This document shows, piece by piece, positions 7,364-15,521 of a stretch of DNA of 17,819 nucleotides. The DNA lies in contig CANRJI010000011.1 in NCBI GenBank assembly GCA_947630885.1, forward strand, positions 1 to 17,819, written 5' to 3'. This DNA comes from an uncultured Bacilli bacterium (GTDB taxonomy: Bacteria > Bacillota_I > Bacilli_A > RF39 > UBA660). The notes beneath the pieces are model-generated. The model did not search any database. It had not been told where the DNA came from and saw only the letters and a list, made by a program, of their open reading frames with translations. Every line of letters starts with the position of its first letter. The stretch's first letter is position 1. The position numbers and the translations under genes were made by a program.

Positions 7364-7380
7364 TGTAAAAATGCTGTAAA
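7364..7380 (+). promoter_or_regulatory. WalR (YycF)-like box upstream of polC
   Basis: TGTAAA-AATGC-TGTAAA matches exactly the WalR consensus TGTWAH-N5-TGTWAH: two hexamers in direct repeat one helical turn apart. The copies extend to TGTAAAAAT. The site lies just upstream of the predicted polC -35 region, where an activator could bind. In such AT-rich DNA a chance match is possible, and no walRK genes are in the window. Confidence 0.35.
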
Positions 7381-7404
7381 AATATTTAAATATTTAGGGT
7401 TTTT

Positions 7405-7413
7405 TGATAGAAT
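7405..7413 (+). promoter_or_regulatory. Extended -10 promoter of polC
   Basis: TG-A-TAGAAT, with TAGAAT at 7408-7413, is a 5/6 -10 with the extended TG. The -35 at 17 bp (7385-7390, TTTAAA) is weak and lies within the 14-bp palindrome AATATTTAAATATT (7381-7394). Transcription would start near 7420, about 20 nt before the ATG. Confidence 0.55.
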
Positions 7414-7440
7414 AGTGTATAGGAAGTTTAGGTGGTAAAG

Positions 7441-10400
7441 ATGCAGGATAAAATGAAAAAATTACTAGAACAAATAGGAATGAGTGATGAATTTTTTGAA
7501 AAGGCTAGTATTGAAAAAATCGTTGTTTATGATAAAAATAACTTATGGGAATTTATTATAAATAATGATAAAGTTTTACCTGTACATATATATAATGAAT
7601 TACTTAATAAAATAAAAGAAACATTTAAAACAATTGAAGAAATTGAAGTTGTTATTAAAACTAGTAGTGATGACTTTACATACTTAAATGATTACTTTGC
7701 TAAATTAATTTTTAGTCTTGGAGAAGATAGTGTTAAATATAAAGCTTTTAATGGTAGAGATTTAGTACAAAAAGATGATAAATTTATTTTTGAAGTATTT
7801 AATAAGGCCGAATATTCATATATGATTGAGAAAAAAGATTATTTGGAAAAGATGCTTAATAGATATGGATTTAATATTAAAATTGAGATTGTTCTAATGG
7901 AAGAAAAGGAAAATGCTGTCTTGGAAGAAATTGAAAAAGATAAGATAGTGGAAATGCCTTCAGTTAAAGAGAAAAAAGTAGTTAATGAAACTAAAGGGGA
8001 AGATAAAAAATACTATCGACCTAAAAAGGATACGACAGTTACTCCGATTAGTGATATTATGTTTGAAGTAGATAATGTAACGATTGAGGGTATGGTTTTT
8101 GGTATCGATATGTTTGAAGCTAAGAGCGGATATAAAATTATTACTCTTAAAGTTACAGATAATAATGATAGTATTTATGTTAAATTATTTACAAAAGATA
8201 ATGAAGAATATGTTAGAATTAAGGATTTATTAAAAGAAGGTTCTTGGTATAATTTTTATGGTAAAGTGCAAATGGATAAATATGCTAATGAACTTACTTT
8301 TATAACTAGATATAAAGATATTAAAAAGATTGATAGTCCTGTTACGGAAAAGATTGAAGATAATGAAGAAGTTAAGAGGGTCGAACTACATGCTCATACG
8401 ATGATGAGTCAAATGGATGGTATAACAAGAGTTGACTTAGGAAAACATACTTGTGAACTTGTTAGTAAGGCTATTGATATGGGGTATAGAGGAGTTGCTA
8501 TTACTGATCATAATGGTTGTCAGGCGTTTCCTATTGCCTATGGAATTATATCTTCATACAATAAGAAGATTGAAGATAAAAGTAAACATTTTAAAGGCTT
8601 ATATGGTACGGAACTTACATTAGTTGATGATACGGTAGATATTGTGGTAAGACCTAGCGATTTATCGCTTATGGATTCTACTTATGTGGTATTTGATACA
8701 GAAACGACAGGATTTAATGCTGGCGGTGGCGACTCAATGATTGAAATTGGTGCTGTTAAAATTAAAGGTGGAGAAGTAATTGATCGCTTTGACGAACTTA
8801 TTAATCCAGGAAGACATATTCCTGATAAAATTATGGAACTTACTTGTATTACTGATGAAATGGTAAAGGGTAAAGATAATGAGGAAGAGGTAACAAAAAG
8901 ATTTTTAGAGTGGACAGGCGATTTACCAATGGTTGCCCACAATGCTAAGTTTGATATTTCTTTTGTAGCAATGGCTATGAAAAAGTATAATTTAGGTGTT
9001 TTTTCAAATACAGTCATCGATACTTTGGAATTATCGAGAACCCTTGATCAAGGTTATTCGAGACATAGTCTATCAGCATTAGTTAAAAGATATAATGTTC
9101 CTTGGGATGAAGATGCACACCATCGTGCTGATTATGATGCAGAAGGTACCGCAGCGGTCTTTTATAAGATGTTACAAAAATTATCGGCACAAAACTTTAA
9201 TACGATTAATGATTTAAATAAACTTATTGCTAAAGATGAAATATATAAGTTTGGTAGAACATATCATTTTAATGCAATTGCGGTTAATCAAGAGGGATTA
9301 AAAAATCTATTTAAAATTATCTCTCTTGCTAATACGACATATTTATATAAAACGCCAAGAATTTTACGTAGTAAGTTAGAAGAACTCAGAGAAGGTATTT
9401 TAATTGGAAGTGGCTGCTACGAAAGTGAAGTATTTAAACTTGCTAGCAGTAAAGAGGGAGAAGAACTTACTAACATTATTAACTTTTATGATTATGTTGA
9501 AGTACAGCCTCCTGAAGTTTATGGTCATCTAATTCAAACAAGTGACTTTAAAAATGAAGAGGAAGTTAAAGCACATATTAAGAAAATTGTTAATGCTACA
9601 AAGGAAGCTGGAAAAATTATTGTTGCTACTGGTGATGTTCATCATTTTACGAGAGAAGATAAAATATATCGTGAAATTATTGTCAATCAAAAAGTTCCTG
9701 GTGGTGGAAGGCATCCTCTTGCTAAAAGTGATATTAAAAATATTCCATCACAGCATTTTAGAACAACGAGAGAAATGTTAGATGATTTTACTTTTCTTGG
9801 AAAAAATTTGGCTTATGAAATTGTCGTAGAAAATACGAATAAAGTCTTAGATATGGTCGATGAACTTGAGGTTATTGTCGATACTGGTGGTATTCCTTTT
9901 TCGCCAAGAATTAAAAGTGATGATGGAAAGTCATATTTAGATTGTCCAAGAGTTGTGACGGATCTTGTTTATGAAAAGGCAGCTAGTTGGTATGGAAATC
10001 CTCTTCCTCACAATATTGAAGAGAGAATTGCTAAAGAATTATATGGCGATATTGTCTATCGTTGCTGGAAAGAAAAGATAGAAGAGGGAAAACCAGATAT
10101 TACTCCTCAAGAATTAGAAAAAGAAATATTTGATAATTTACATGATACACTCTTAAAAGGATTTGATGAAGTTAAAATTCTTGTTCGAGATTATGTAACG
10201 AAGCATTGGAAGGAAGAAGATGGGGGAATTAACGATAAAAGTTTAGAGAAAAAAATTAAAAAAGAACTCGGAGGTATTATTGGTGGAGGTTTTGACTCAA
10301 TTTACCTTATTGCCCAGAGATTAGTTAAACACTCTAACGATGAAGGATTCCTTGTTGGATCAAGAGGATCAGTTGGTTCGTCTTTTGTTGCTACGATGAT

Positions 10401-12060
10401 GGGAATTACCGAAGTTAATCCATTACCAGCTCACTACCGATGCTTAAAATGTCAAAATAGTATCTTTTTAGATGATGAAGGTAATGAGCTTGGTGCTACT
10501 TATTCAAGTGGATTTGATTTACCTGATAAAAAATGTCCTAAATGCGGAGAACTTATGTATAAAGATGGTCAAGATATGCCATTTGCGACTTTCTTAGGAT
10601 TTAATGCTGATAAAGTTCCTGATATTGACCTTAACTTTTCAGATTTGAATCAAGCATCCGCTCATGAATACACAAAAGTCTTATTTGGTGTCGATAATGT
10701 ATATCGTGCTGGAACAATTGGTACTGTTGCAGAAAAAACGGCTTTTGGTTTTGTTAAAGGTTATTTTGAAGATAAGGGTATTACGAATAAAAGAGCCTGT
10801 GAAATCGAAAGATTGGCAATGGGGTGTACAGGTGTTAAGAGAACGACAGGCCAGCATCCTGGTGGTATTGTCGTTGTTCCCGATTATATGGATGTATCTA
10901 ATTTTACACCTTTTCAGTATCCTGCAGATGATCCTACTAGTGCTTGGAGAACAACACATTTTGATTATCACTCAATCGAACAGGATTTATTAAAACTTGA
11001 TATTTTAGGCCATTCTGATCCAACACAACTACGTATGATACAAGATTTAACGGGAACGGATATATTAAAAGTTCCACTCGACGACAAAGAAACAATGAGT
11101 ATTTTTACGACTACTAAGGCGCTTGGTGTCACTAACGAGCAAATTATGTGTGAAACAGGAACTCTTGGTATTCCTGAATTTGGAACGCCATTTACAATTA
11201 GCATGGTAGCGGAAACAAAACCCACTACTTTTGCCGAACTTATTAAAATATCGGGTCTATCACATGGTACTGATGTTTGGGTTGGTAATGCTCGTGATTT
11301 GATTATTAATAATGTTGTTCCTTTTAAAGAAGTTATTGGTTGTCGTGACGATATAATGGTATATTTAATGTATAAAGGATTACAACCAATTAAAGCTTTC
11401 AAAATTATGGAATTTGTTCGTAAAGGAAAAGCTTCAAAAGATCCTGATACTTGGGCAGAACATAAAAAAACGATGCAGGAAGCAGGCATCGAAGAATGGT
11501 TTATTGATAGTTGTGCAAAAATAAAGTATATGTTTCCTAAAGCTCATGCAGCGGCATATGTTATTAGCGCCTTTCGTATTGCTTGGTATAAGGTTCATAT
11601 GCCTGCTTACTTCTATGCTTCATGGTTTTCGACAAAAGCAACTGACTTTGATATTGAATCGATGATTAAAGGTTATGATGCTATAAAAAATGCTCTTACG
11701 GAAATTAAAAATAAGGGATTTGAAGCATCAAATAAAGAAGCTGGTATTTCTGAATGCTTAAATGTTGCTTTAGAAATGGCCGCGAGAGGTATTAAAGTAA
11801 CTAACTTTGATTTATATAAAAGTAAAGGAAAGATATTTACGGTCGAAGATGATAAAACGATTATTCCACCATTTAGTTCAATTGATGGTTTAGGAGAGGT
11901 AGTTGCCAATAATATTGAAATAGAAGCCCAAAAAGCTCCATTTATCAGTATTGAAGACTTTCAAACGAGATGTAAAGTATCGCAAACCTTAATTGATAAA
12001 ATGAAAGTAATGGGTATCTTTGATGGTATGCCAGAAACTAGTCAGTTAACTTTATTTTAA
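7441..12060 (+). CDS. polC: DNA polymerase III alpha subunit, PolC type (with 3'-5' exonuclease)
   Basis: Main replicative polymerase of low-GC Gram-positives. Domains in the 1539 residues: N-terminal region 1-200; OB fold about 205-305; PHP, with LHAHT (His317, His319) and TDH (Asp356, His357), split by a DEDDh proofreading exonuclease with DTE (Asp419, Glu421), HNAKFD (Asp505) and HRADYD (His561, Asp566); PHP remainder ending in GDVHHF. The Pol3 palm/fingers have GSRGSVGSSF, a zinc site CLKC...CPKC (1001/1004, 1032/1035), catalytic DID 1061/1063 and Asp1187 in LDILGH. QLTLF at 1535-1539 is the sliding-clamp binding tail. It is about 100 residues longer than Bacillus PolC; roughly 75 lie in an insertion near residues 868-944. 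ATG 7441 follows AGGTGG at 5 nt; an in-frame GTG at 7432 would include that ribosome site. Confidence 0.96.
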   Translation: MQDKMKKLLEQIGMSDEFFEKASIEKIVVYDKNNLWEFIINNDKVLPVHIYNELLNKIKETFKTIEEIEVVIKTSSDDFTYLNDYFAKLIFSLGEDSVKYKAFNGRDLVQKDDKFIFEVFNKAEYSYMIEKKDYLEKMLNRYGFNIKIEIVLMEEKENAVLEEIEKDKIVEMPSVKEKKVVNETKGEDKKYYRPKKDTTVTPISDIMFEVDNVTIEGMVFGIDMFEAKSGYKIITLKVTDNNDSIYVKLFTKDNEEYVRIKDLLKEGSWYNFYGKVQMDKYANELTFITRYKDIKKIDSPVTEKIEDNEEVKRVELHAHTMMSQMDGITRVDLGKHTCELVSKAIDMGYRGVAITDHNGCQAFPIAYGIISSYNKKIEDKSKHFKGLYGTELTLVDDTVDIVVRPSDLSLMDSTYVVFDTETTGFNAGGGDSMIEIGAVKIKGGEVIDRFDELINPGRHIPDKIMELTCITDEMVKGKDNEEEVTKRFLEWTGDLPMVAHNAKFDISFVAMAMKKYNLGVFSNTVIDTLELSRTLDQGYSRHSLSALVKRYNVPWDEDAHHRADYDAEGTAAVFYKMLQKLSAQNFNTINDLNKLIAKDEIYKFGRTYHFNAIAVNQEGLKNLFKIISLANTTYLYKTPRILRSKLEELREGILIGSGCYESEVFKLASSKEGEELTNIINFYDYVEVQPPEVYGHLIQTSDFKNEEEVKAHIKKIVNATKEAGKIIVATGDVHHFTREDKIYREIIVNQKVPGGGRHPLAKSDIKNIPSQHFRTTREMLDDFTFLGKNLAYEIVVENTNKVLDMVDELEVIVDTGGIPFSPRIKSDDGKSYLDCPRVVTDLVYEKAASWYGNPLPHNIEERIAKELYGDIVYRCWKEKIEEGKPDITPQELEKEIFDNLHDTLLKGFDEVKILVRDYVTKHWKEEDGGINDKSLEKKIKKELGGIIGGGFDSIYLIAQRLVKHSNDEGFLVGSRGSVGSSFVATMMGITEVNPLPAHYRCLKCQNSIFLDDEGNELGATYSSGFDLPDKKCPKCGELMYKDGQDMPFATFLGFNADKVPDIDLNFSDLNQASAHEYTKVLFGVDNVYRAGTIGTVAEKTAFGFVKGYFEDKGITNKRACEIERLAMGCTGVKRTTGQHPGGIVVVPDYMDVSNFTPFQYPADDPTSAWRTTHFDYHSIEQDLLKLDILGHSDPTQLRMIQDLTGTDILKVPLDDKETMSIFTTTKALGVTNEQIMCETGTLGIPEFGTPFTISMVAETKPTTFAELIKISGLSHGTDVWVGNARDLIINNVVPFKEVIGCRDDIMVYLMYKGLQPIKAFKIMEFVRKGKASKDPDTWAEHKKTMQEAGIEEWFIDSCAKIKYMFPKAHAAAYVISAFRIAWYKVHMPAYFYASWFSTKATDFDIESMIKGYDAIKNALTEIKNKGFEASNKEAGISECLNVALEMAARGIKVTNFDLYKSKGKIFTVEDDKTIIPPFSSIDGLGEVVANNIEIEAQKAPFISIEDFQTRCKVSQTLIDKMKVMGIFDGMPETSQLTLF

Positions 12061-12098
12061 AATTATTTCCCAAAATATTTCCCGGGAAATAATTTTTT
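12059..12098 (+). terminator. polC terminator, also the left 39-bp inverted repeat
   Basis: AAAATTATTTCCC (12059-12071) pairs perfectly over 13 bp with GGGAAATAATTTT (12084-12096), enclosing a 12-base loop and ending in TTTTTT. It starts inside the polC TAA. The centre holds the 16-bp palindrome TATTTCCCGGGAAATA (12076-12091), so an alternative fold or a protein-binding role is possible. Bases 12059-12097 match the reverse complement of 12753-12791 at 38 of 39 positions (the odd one is C12069). Confidence 0.8.
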
Positions 12099-12157
12099 GT
12101 TAAGAAAACGAGCGTTATTTCCTATGATAATTGCTAGATGACTTTTTTGTAATTAGA

Positions 12158-12163
12158 TATAAT
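12158..12163 (+). promoter_or_regulatory. -10 element of the XRE regulator gene
   Basis: Perfect TATAAT 17 bp from TAGATG (12135-12140), which is a poor -35; TTGCTA at 12131 is too far (21 bp). Transcription would start near 12170, directly at the AAAGGAGG ribosome site. A weak -35 would suit activation or repression by a bound regulator, possibly the product itself. Confidence 0.5.
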
Positions 12164-12185
12164 AATTAAGAAAGGAGGAAAGTAA

Positions 12186-12746
12186 ATGGAATTTGGTAAT
12201 AAAATTTTTGAACTTAGAAAAAAGGAAAATCTATCTCAAGAAGAATTGGCAGAAAAACTTGATGTATCAAGACAAACTATTTCTAAGTGGGAACTTGGGG
12301 AAACCAATCCTAATATTGAACAGGCTAAAAAATTAGCTAAAATTTTTAAGATTAGCCTCGATGAATTAACTGGTAATTCACTAGAGATGAAAATTATTGA
12401 TAAAGTTACTAGTACGGAAAGGTTTTCAAGAATTATTGTTGGTCTGTCAATTGTAACAACTGTTTTTTCTTCGATAATTATTATATTTTTTGTTTTATTT
12501 ATCGTAACATCAGTTGATTATTTTAAAACTAAACCAATATCTCAGAATATAATGTTTTCTTGTTATTTGCCTGATAGTAACGAAAAGTTTGATTACGATA
12601 TTAAATATTCAACTGGAGAAGAACAAAAAATTATTGATGTTACTGGTAAAGAAGTTGTACCTTTTGATGAATATGATAATGCTAATGATTTAGATAAAGA
12701 TATTACTGATTATTATGTGTTACTAGGTGGTAGATGCGGACAATAA
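12186..12746 (+). CDS. Membrane-anchored XRE/Cro-type HTH regulator
   Basis: Probable DNA-binding regulator of 186 residues. Residues about 5-61 are a typical XRE helix-turn-helix (IFELRKKENLSQEELAEKL, then VSRQTISKWELGETNPN with the recognition helix at 28-36). A linker leads to one strong hydrophobic segment at about 83-110, and the remaining 75 residues (rich in Asp, Glu, Tyr, with Cys126 and Cys184) should lie outside the membrane. The same layout occurs in many Firmicute regulators of unknown signal; the C-terminal part matches no domain I recognise. AAAGGAGG sits 7 nt before ATG 12186. It stands alone between polC and polA, same strand, enclosed by inverted 39-bp repeats. Target genes are unknown; autoregulation through the CCCGGG-centred palindromes is a guess. 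Confidence 0.8.
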   Translation: MEFGNKIFELRKKENLSQEELAEKLDVSRQTISKWELGETNPNIEQAKKLAKIFKISLDELTGNSLEMKIIDKVTSTERFSRIIVGLSIVTTVFSSIIIIFFVLFIVTSVDYFKTKPISQNIMFSCYLPDSNEKFDYDIKYSTGEEQKIIDVTGKEVVPFDEYDNANDLDKDITDYYVLLGGRCGQ

Positions 12747-12752
12747 TTATAT

Positions 12753-12798
12753 AAAAATTATTTCCCGGGAAATATTTTGGAAAATAATTTTTTATTTC
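12753..12798 (+). terminator. Terminator of the XRE gene, also the right 39-bp inverted repeat
   Basis: AAAAATTATTTCCC (12753-12766) faces GGAAAATAATTTTT (12779-12792) with one mismatch in 14 and a 12-base loop, then TATTT. It contains the same 16-bp palindrome TATTTCCCGGGAAATA (12759-12774) as the left copy. Bases 12753-12791 are the reverse complement of 12059-12097 except for one base. It begins 6 bp after the gene's stop. Confidence 0.7.
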
Positions 12799-12817
12799 TA
12801 TTATTGATAATGGCCTT

Positions 12818-12843
12818 CTTTTCAAAAGATTACTTTTGAAAAG
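12818..12843. repeat. Nested palindrome upstream of polA
   Basis: CTTTTCAAAAG (12818-12828) and CTTTTGAAAAG (12833-12843) form a perfect 11-bp stem with a 4-base ATTA loop. Each arm is itself palindromic around its centre base. Immediately after comes GCGAAGC (12847-12853), a sequence known to form a very stable DNA mini-hairpin. No U-tract follows, so it is not a clear terminator of the + strand. Confidence 0.6.
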
Positions 12844-12902
12844 CGAGCGAAGCGATAATGCAGAGAAAAAAAAGAAAAAGCCTTTATTTTATGCTATTTT
12901 TT

Positions 12903-12911
12903 TGATAAAAT
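12903..12911 (+). promoter_or_regulatory. Extended -10 promoter of polA-mutM
   Basis: TG-A-TAAAAT, with TAAAAT at 12906-12911 (5/6), lies in a T-rich stretch. The -35 at 17 bp (TTTATT) is weak. The start would be near 12918, about 20 nt before the polA ATG. TATTAT at 12912-12917 is a competing -10. Confidence 0.5.
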
Positions 12912-12937
12912 TATTATAGAAAGTTATTGGTGATATT

Positions 12938-15511
12938 ATGGAAAAAATAGTTCTTGTCGATGGAAATAATTTACTCTTTCGTAGTTATTATGCGACTGCT
13001 TATACAGGAAATATTATGCGCAATTCAAAGGGCTTTCCTACAAATGCTTTATATGGTTTTATTAATATGATAAATAAAATTATTAATGAAGAAAATCCTA
13101 GTTATATTGCCGTGGCTTTTGATATTGGTAAAAATTTTCGAAAAGAAAAATATGATTTTTATAAAGAAGGAAGAAGTGCAACCCCAGATGATTTAATTAA
13201 ACAAATGCCTGTTGCTAGAGAAATATTAAATGCAATGGGAATTACTTATCTTGAATGTGAAGGGTATGAAGCTGATGATATTATTGGAACTATTTCTTCT
13301 TGGTGTGAAAACGACCCTAACTTTGAAGCTTTGATTGTTAGTAGTGATAAGGATTTACTTCAACTTATCAGCGATGAGACAACGGTTAAACTTCTTAAGA
13401 CGAAAGATCATATTATGATGGATAAGAAAACTTTCTTTGATACTTATGGTTTTGAGCCAATTAAGATGATTGATTTAAAGGCTTTAATGGGAGACGCTTC
13501 CGACAATATTCCTGGGGTAAAAGGAATTGGCGAAAAGGGGGCTATTAAATTAGTCGCAGAATATGGAAGTATTGATGATATATATAGTAACATTGATAAA
13601 ATAACGGGAGCTACGAAGGTTAAACTAGAAGAAGGAAAAGAAGACGCTTATTATAGTAAAGATTTGGTAACGATATACCGAAGTGTACCTCTTAATATTT
13701 CTTTTGACGATTTACTATATAAAAAGGAAAATAAGGCAGAATTAGTTAGACTATTTAATGATTTGGGCTTTTTATCGTTACTTAAGAAAATTGACTTACC
13801 AGAAAAGGAAGAAGTTAATACTGATAATTTTGAAATAGTAGAAGATCTTAGTAAAATTGTCTTAGATGAAGAAACGGCTTTTTTCCTAGATACGACAAAT
13901 GAAAACTATCATGATGCTCAAATACTAGGTATTTCTTTATATAATAGTAAACTTTCTTGTTACATTCCTTTTGATGTTTTTGGTGATAAATTTAATTTAC
14001 TAGATAATGATACGATTAAATATACTTACGATTTAAAAAAGGTTTTAGTGGTATTTAAGAGATATGGTATCAATATTAGGAATGTTAATTTTGATACGAT
14101 GATTAGTGCTTATTTACTTAACTATGATGTTAAAGATGATATTTGTTTTCTTGCTAATAAACTTTCTTATAATATTACCGAATACAATAAAAAGGAAGAA
14201 ATTAGTTTGGAAGAGCAAGCTAAAAGGGCAATTCTTAAGGCTAAATTTATTTATGAAACGAAAGAAAAATTTTATGATGAAATGGTAAAAGAGGAGACAA
14301 TAACTTTATTTAATGATATTGAAATGCCTCTTGCTAAAATTCTTGCGGGTATGGAGAGTGAAGGAATAACGGTTAAACGTGATGTCCTTGAAGAGATGGG
14401 CGAAGAAATTAAAATTAAATTGGAACTTATTACTAAAGATATTTATAACTATGCAGGATGTGAATTTAATATTAATTCGCCAAAACAGTTAGGAGAAATT
14501 CTCTTTGATAAACTTAAACTTCCTCCTTCAAAGAAAACAAAAGTGGGATATGCGACAGATGTCGATGTGTTAAAGAAGTTATCAAGTTATCCGATTGTGA
14601 ATAAAATTTTGGAATACCGAGCACTTGCTAAACTATATTCAACTTATATTGATGGTATTATAAATAGTATTAGAGAAGATGGAAAAATTCATACGATTTA
14701 TACACAAACATTAACGAGAACGGGAAGGCTTTCTTCAATTGAACCAAATTTACAAAATATTCCAATGCGTAGTGAATATGGTCGTTTAATTAGAAAGGCT
14801 TTTGTTCCCTTGAAAGATAGTGTTATTATGTCTTCTGATTATTCACAAATTGAACTTCGAGTTTTTGCTCATCTATCTGGAGTAAGTGATTTAATTAATG
14901 CCTTTATTAATAATGAAGATATTCATACAAAGACGGCGATGGATATATTTGATGTACCAGAAGAGGGTGTTACACAAAATATGCGAAGACAGGCAAAGGC
15001 TGTTAACTTTGGTATTCTGTATGGTATTAGCAGTTTTGGTCTTTCAGAAGATTTGGGTATTCCGGTAAAATCAGCGAAAGAATTTATTAATAAGTATTTT
15101 GATACGTACCCTGGTGTTAAAGATTATATGAATAAGGAAATTGAAGAAGCTCGAAAAAAGGGATATGTTAAGACAATTATGAATCGAAAGAGGGTAATTA
15201 GTGAACTTAGTAGCTCTAACTTCAATGTTAAGGCAATGGGTGAAAGAATGGCTCTTAATACTCCTATTCAAGGATCAGCTTCCGATATTTTGAAAAAGGC
15301 CATGATTGATATTGATAATTTATTTAGAGAAAATAAGATTAGAAGTAAGATGCTCTTACAAGTTCACGACGAACTTATCTTTAATGTCTACAATGATGAA
15401 ATTGATAAAGTTAAAGATATTGTCTATAAAGCAATGACTAATGTAATTACTTTATCGGTACCACTCGATGTTCATATTGAGTTTGGTAAAAATTGGTACG
15501 AAGCAAAGTAG
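12938..15511 (+). CDS. polA: DNA polymerase I
   Basis: Fills gaps after RNA-primer removal and excision repair. The 857 residues comprise a 5'-3' flap nuclease (about 1-290: VDGNNLLFRSYYA, EGYEADDIIGT, SSDKDLLQL, and the helix-hairpin-helix NIPGVKGIGEKGA), a degenerate 3'-5' exonuclease fold (about 300-460) and the polymerase. Polymerase motif A is DYSQIELR (634-641), motif B is RRQAKAVNFGILYG (683-696, Phe691 as in E. coli) and motif C is QVHDE (808-812, Asp811). The exonuclease DxE motif is lost (LDTTNE), so proofreading is probably absent, as in Bacillus and Thermus Pol I. Length is normal. ATG 12938 follows GGTGAT. mutM starts 10 bp after its stop. Confidence 0.96.
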   Translation: MEKIVLVDGNNLLFRSYYATAYTGNIMRNSKGFPTNALYGFINMINKIINEENPSYIAVAFDIGKNFRKEKYDFYKEGRSATPDDLIKQMPVAREILNAMGITYLECEGYEADDIIGTISSWCENDPNFEALIVSSDKDLLQLISDETTVKLLKTKDHIMMDKKTFFDTYGFEPIKMIDLKALMGDASDNIPGVKGIGEKGAIKLVAEYGSIDDIYSNIDKITGATKVKLEEGKEDAYYSKDLVTIYRSVPLNISFDDLLYKKENKAELVRLFNDLGFLSLLKKIDLPEKEEVNTDNFEIVEDLSKIVLDEETAFFLDTTNENYHDAQILGISLYNSKLSCYIPFDVFGDKFNLLDNDTIKYTYDLKKVLVVFKRYGINIRNVNFDTMISAYLLNYDVKDDICFLANKLSYNITEYNKKEEISLEEQAKRAILKAKFIYETKEKFYDEMVKEETITLFNDIEMPLAKILAGMESEGITVKRDVLEEMGEEIKIKLELITKDIYNYAGCEFNINSPKQLGEILFDKLKLPPSKKTKVGYATDVDVLKKLSSYPIVNKILEYRALAKLYSTYIDGIINSIREDGKIHTIYTQTLTRTGRLSSIEPNLQNIPMRSEYGRLIRKAFVPLKDSVIMSSDYSQIELRVFAHLSGVSDLINAFINNEDIHTKTAMDIFDVPEEGVTQNMRRQAKAVNFGILYGISSFGLSEDLGIPVKSAKEFINKYFDTYPGVKDYMNKEIEEARKKGYVKTIMNRKRVISELSSSNFNVKAMGERMALNTPIQGSASDILKKAMIDIDNLFRENKIRSKMLLQVHDELIFNVYNDEIDKVKDIVYKAMTNVITLSVPLDVHIEFGKNWYEAK

Positions 15512-15521
15512 GTGATATGAT

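Larger units (their letters stand above)
12059..12793. mobile_element. Possible inverted-repeat-bounded cassette carrying an XRE regulator
   Basis: A segment of about 735 bp between polC and polA is bounded by 39-bp inverted repeats differing at one base and contains one gene. No transposase is present, so if mobile it would be non-autonomous. TTATTT occurs just outside both ends (12052-12057 and 12792-12797), which could be a target duplication but is low-complexity. The left repeat begins inside the polC stop codon. The alternative is that the repeats are two related terminators that arose by duplication or are binding sites for the encoded regulator. The repeats are certain; mobility is inference. 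Confidence 0.35.

Noticed and set aside
7432..7440. GTG 7432 as the polC start
   Set aside because: The GTG is part of the AGGTGG ribosome site serving ATG 7441.
10968..11489. 173-codon open frame antisense to polC
   Set aside because: It lies wholly within the conserved PolC core on the opposite strand, has no ribosome site I can see and no recognisable protein; a shadow of the coding frame.
13850..14330. Loss of the 3'-5' exonuclease site in Pol I as a novelty
   Set aside because: Inactive proofreading domains are usual in Bacillus and Thermus Pol I.
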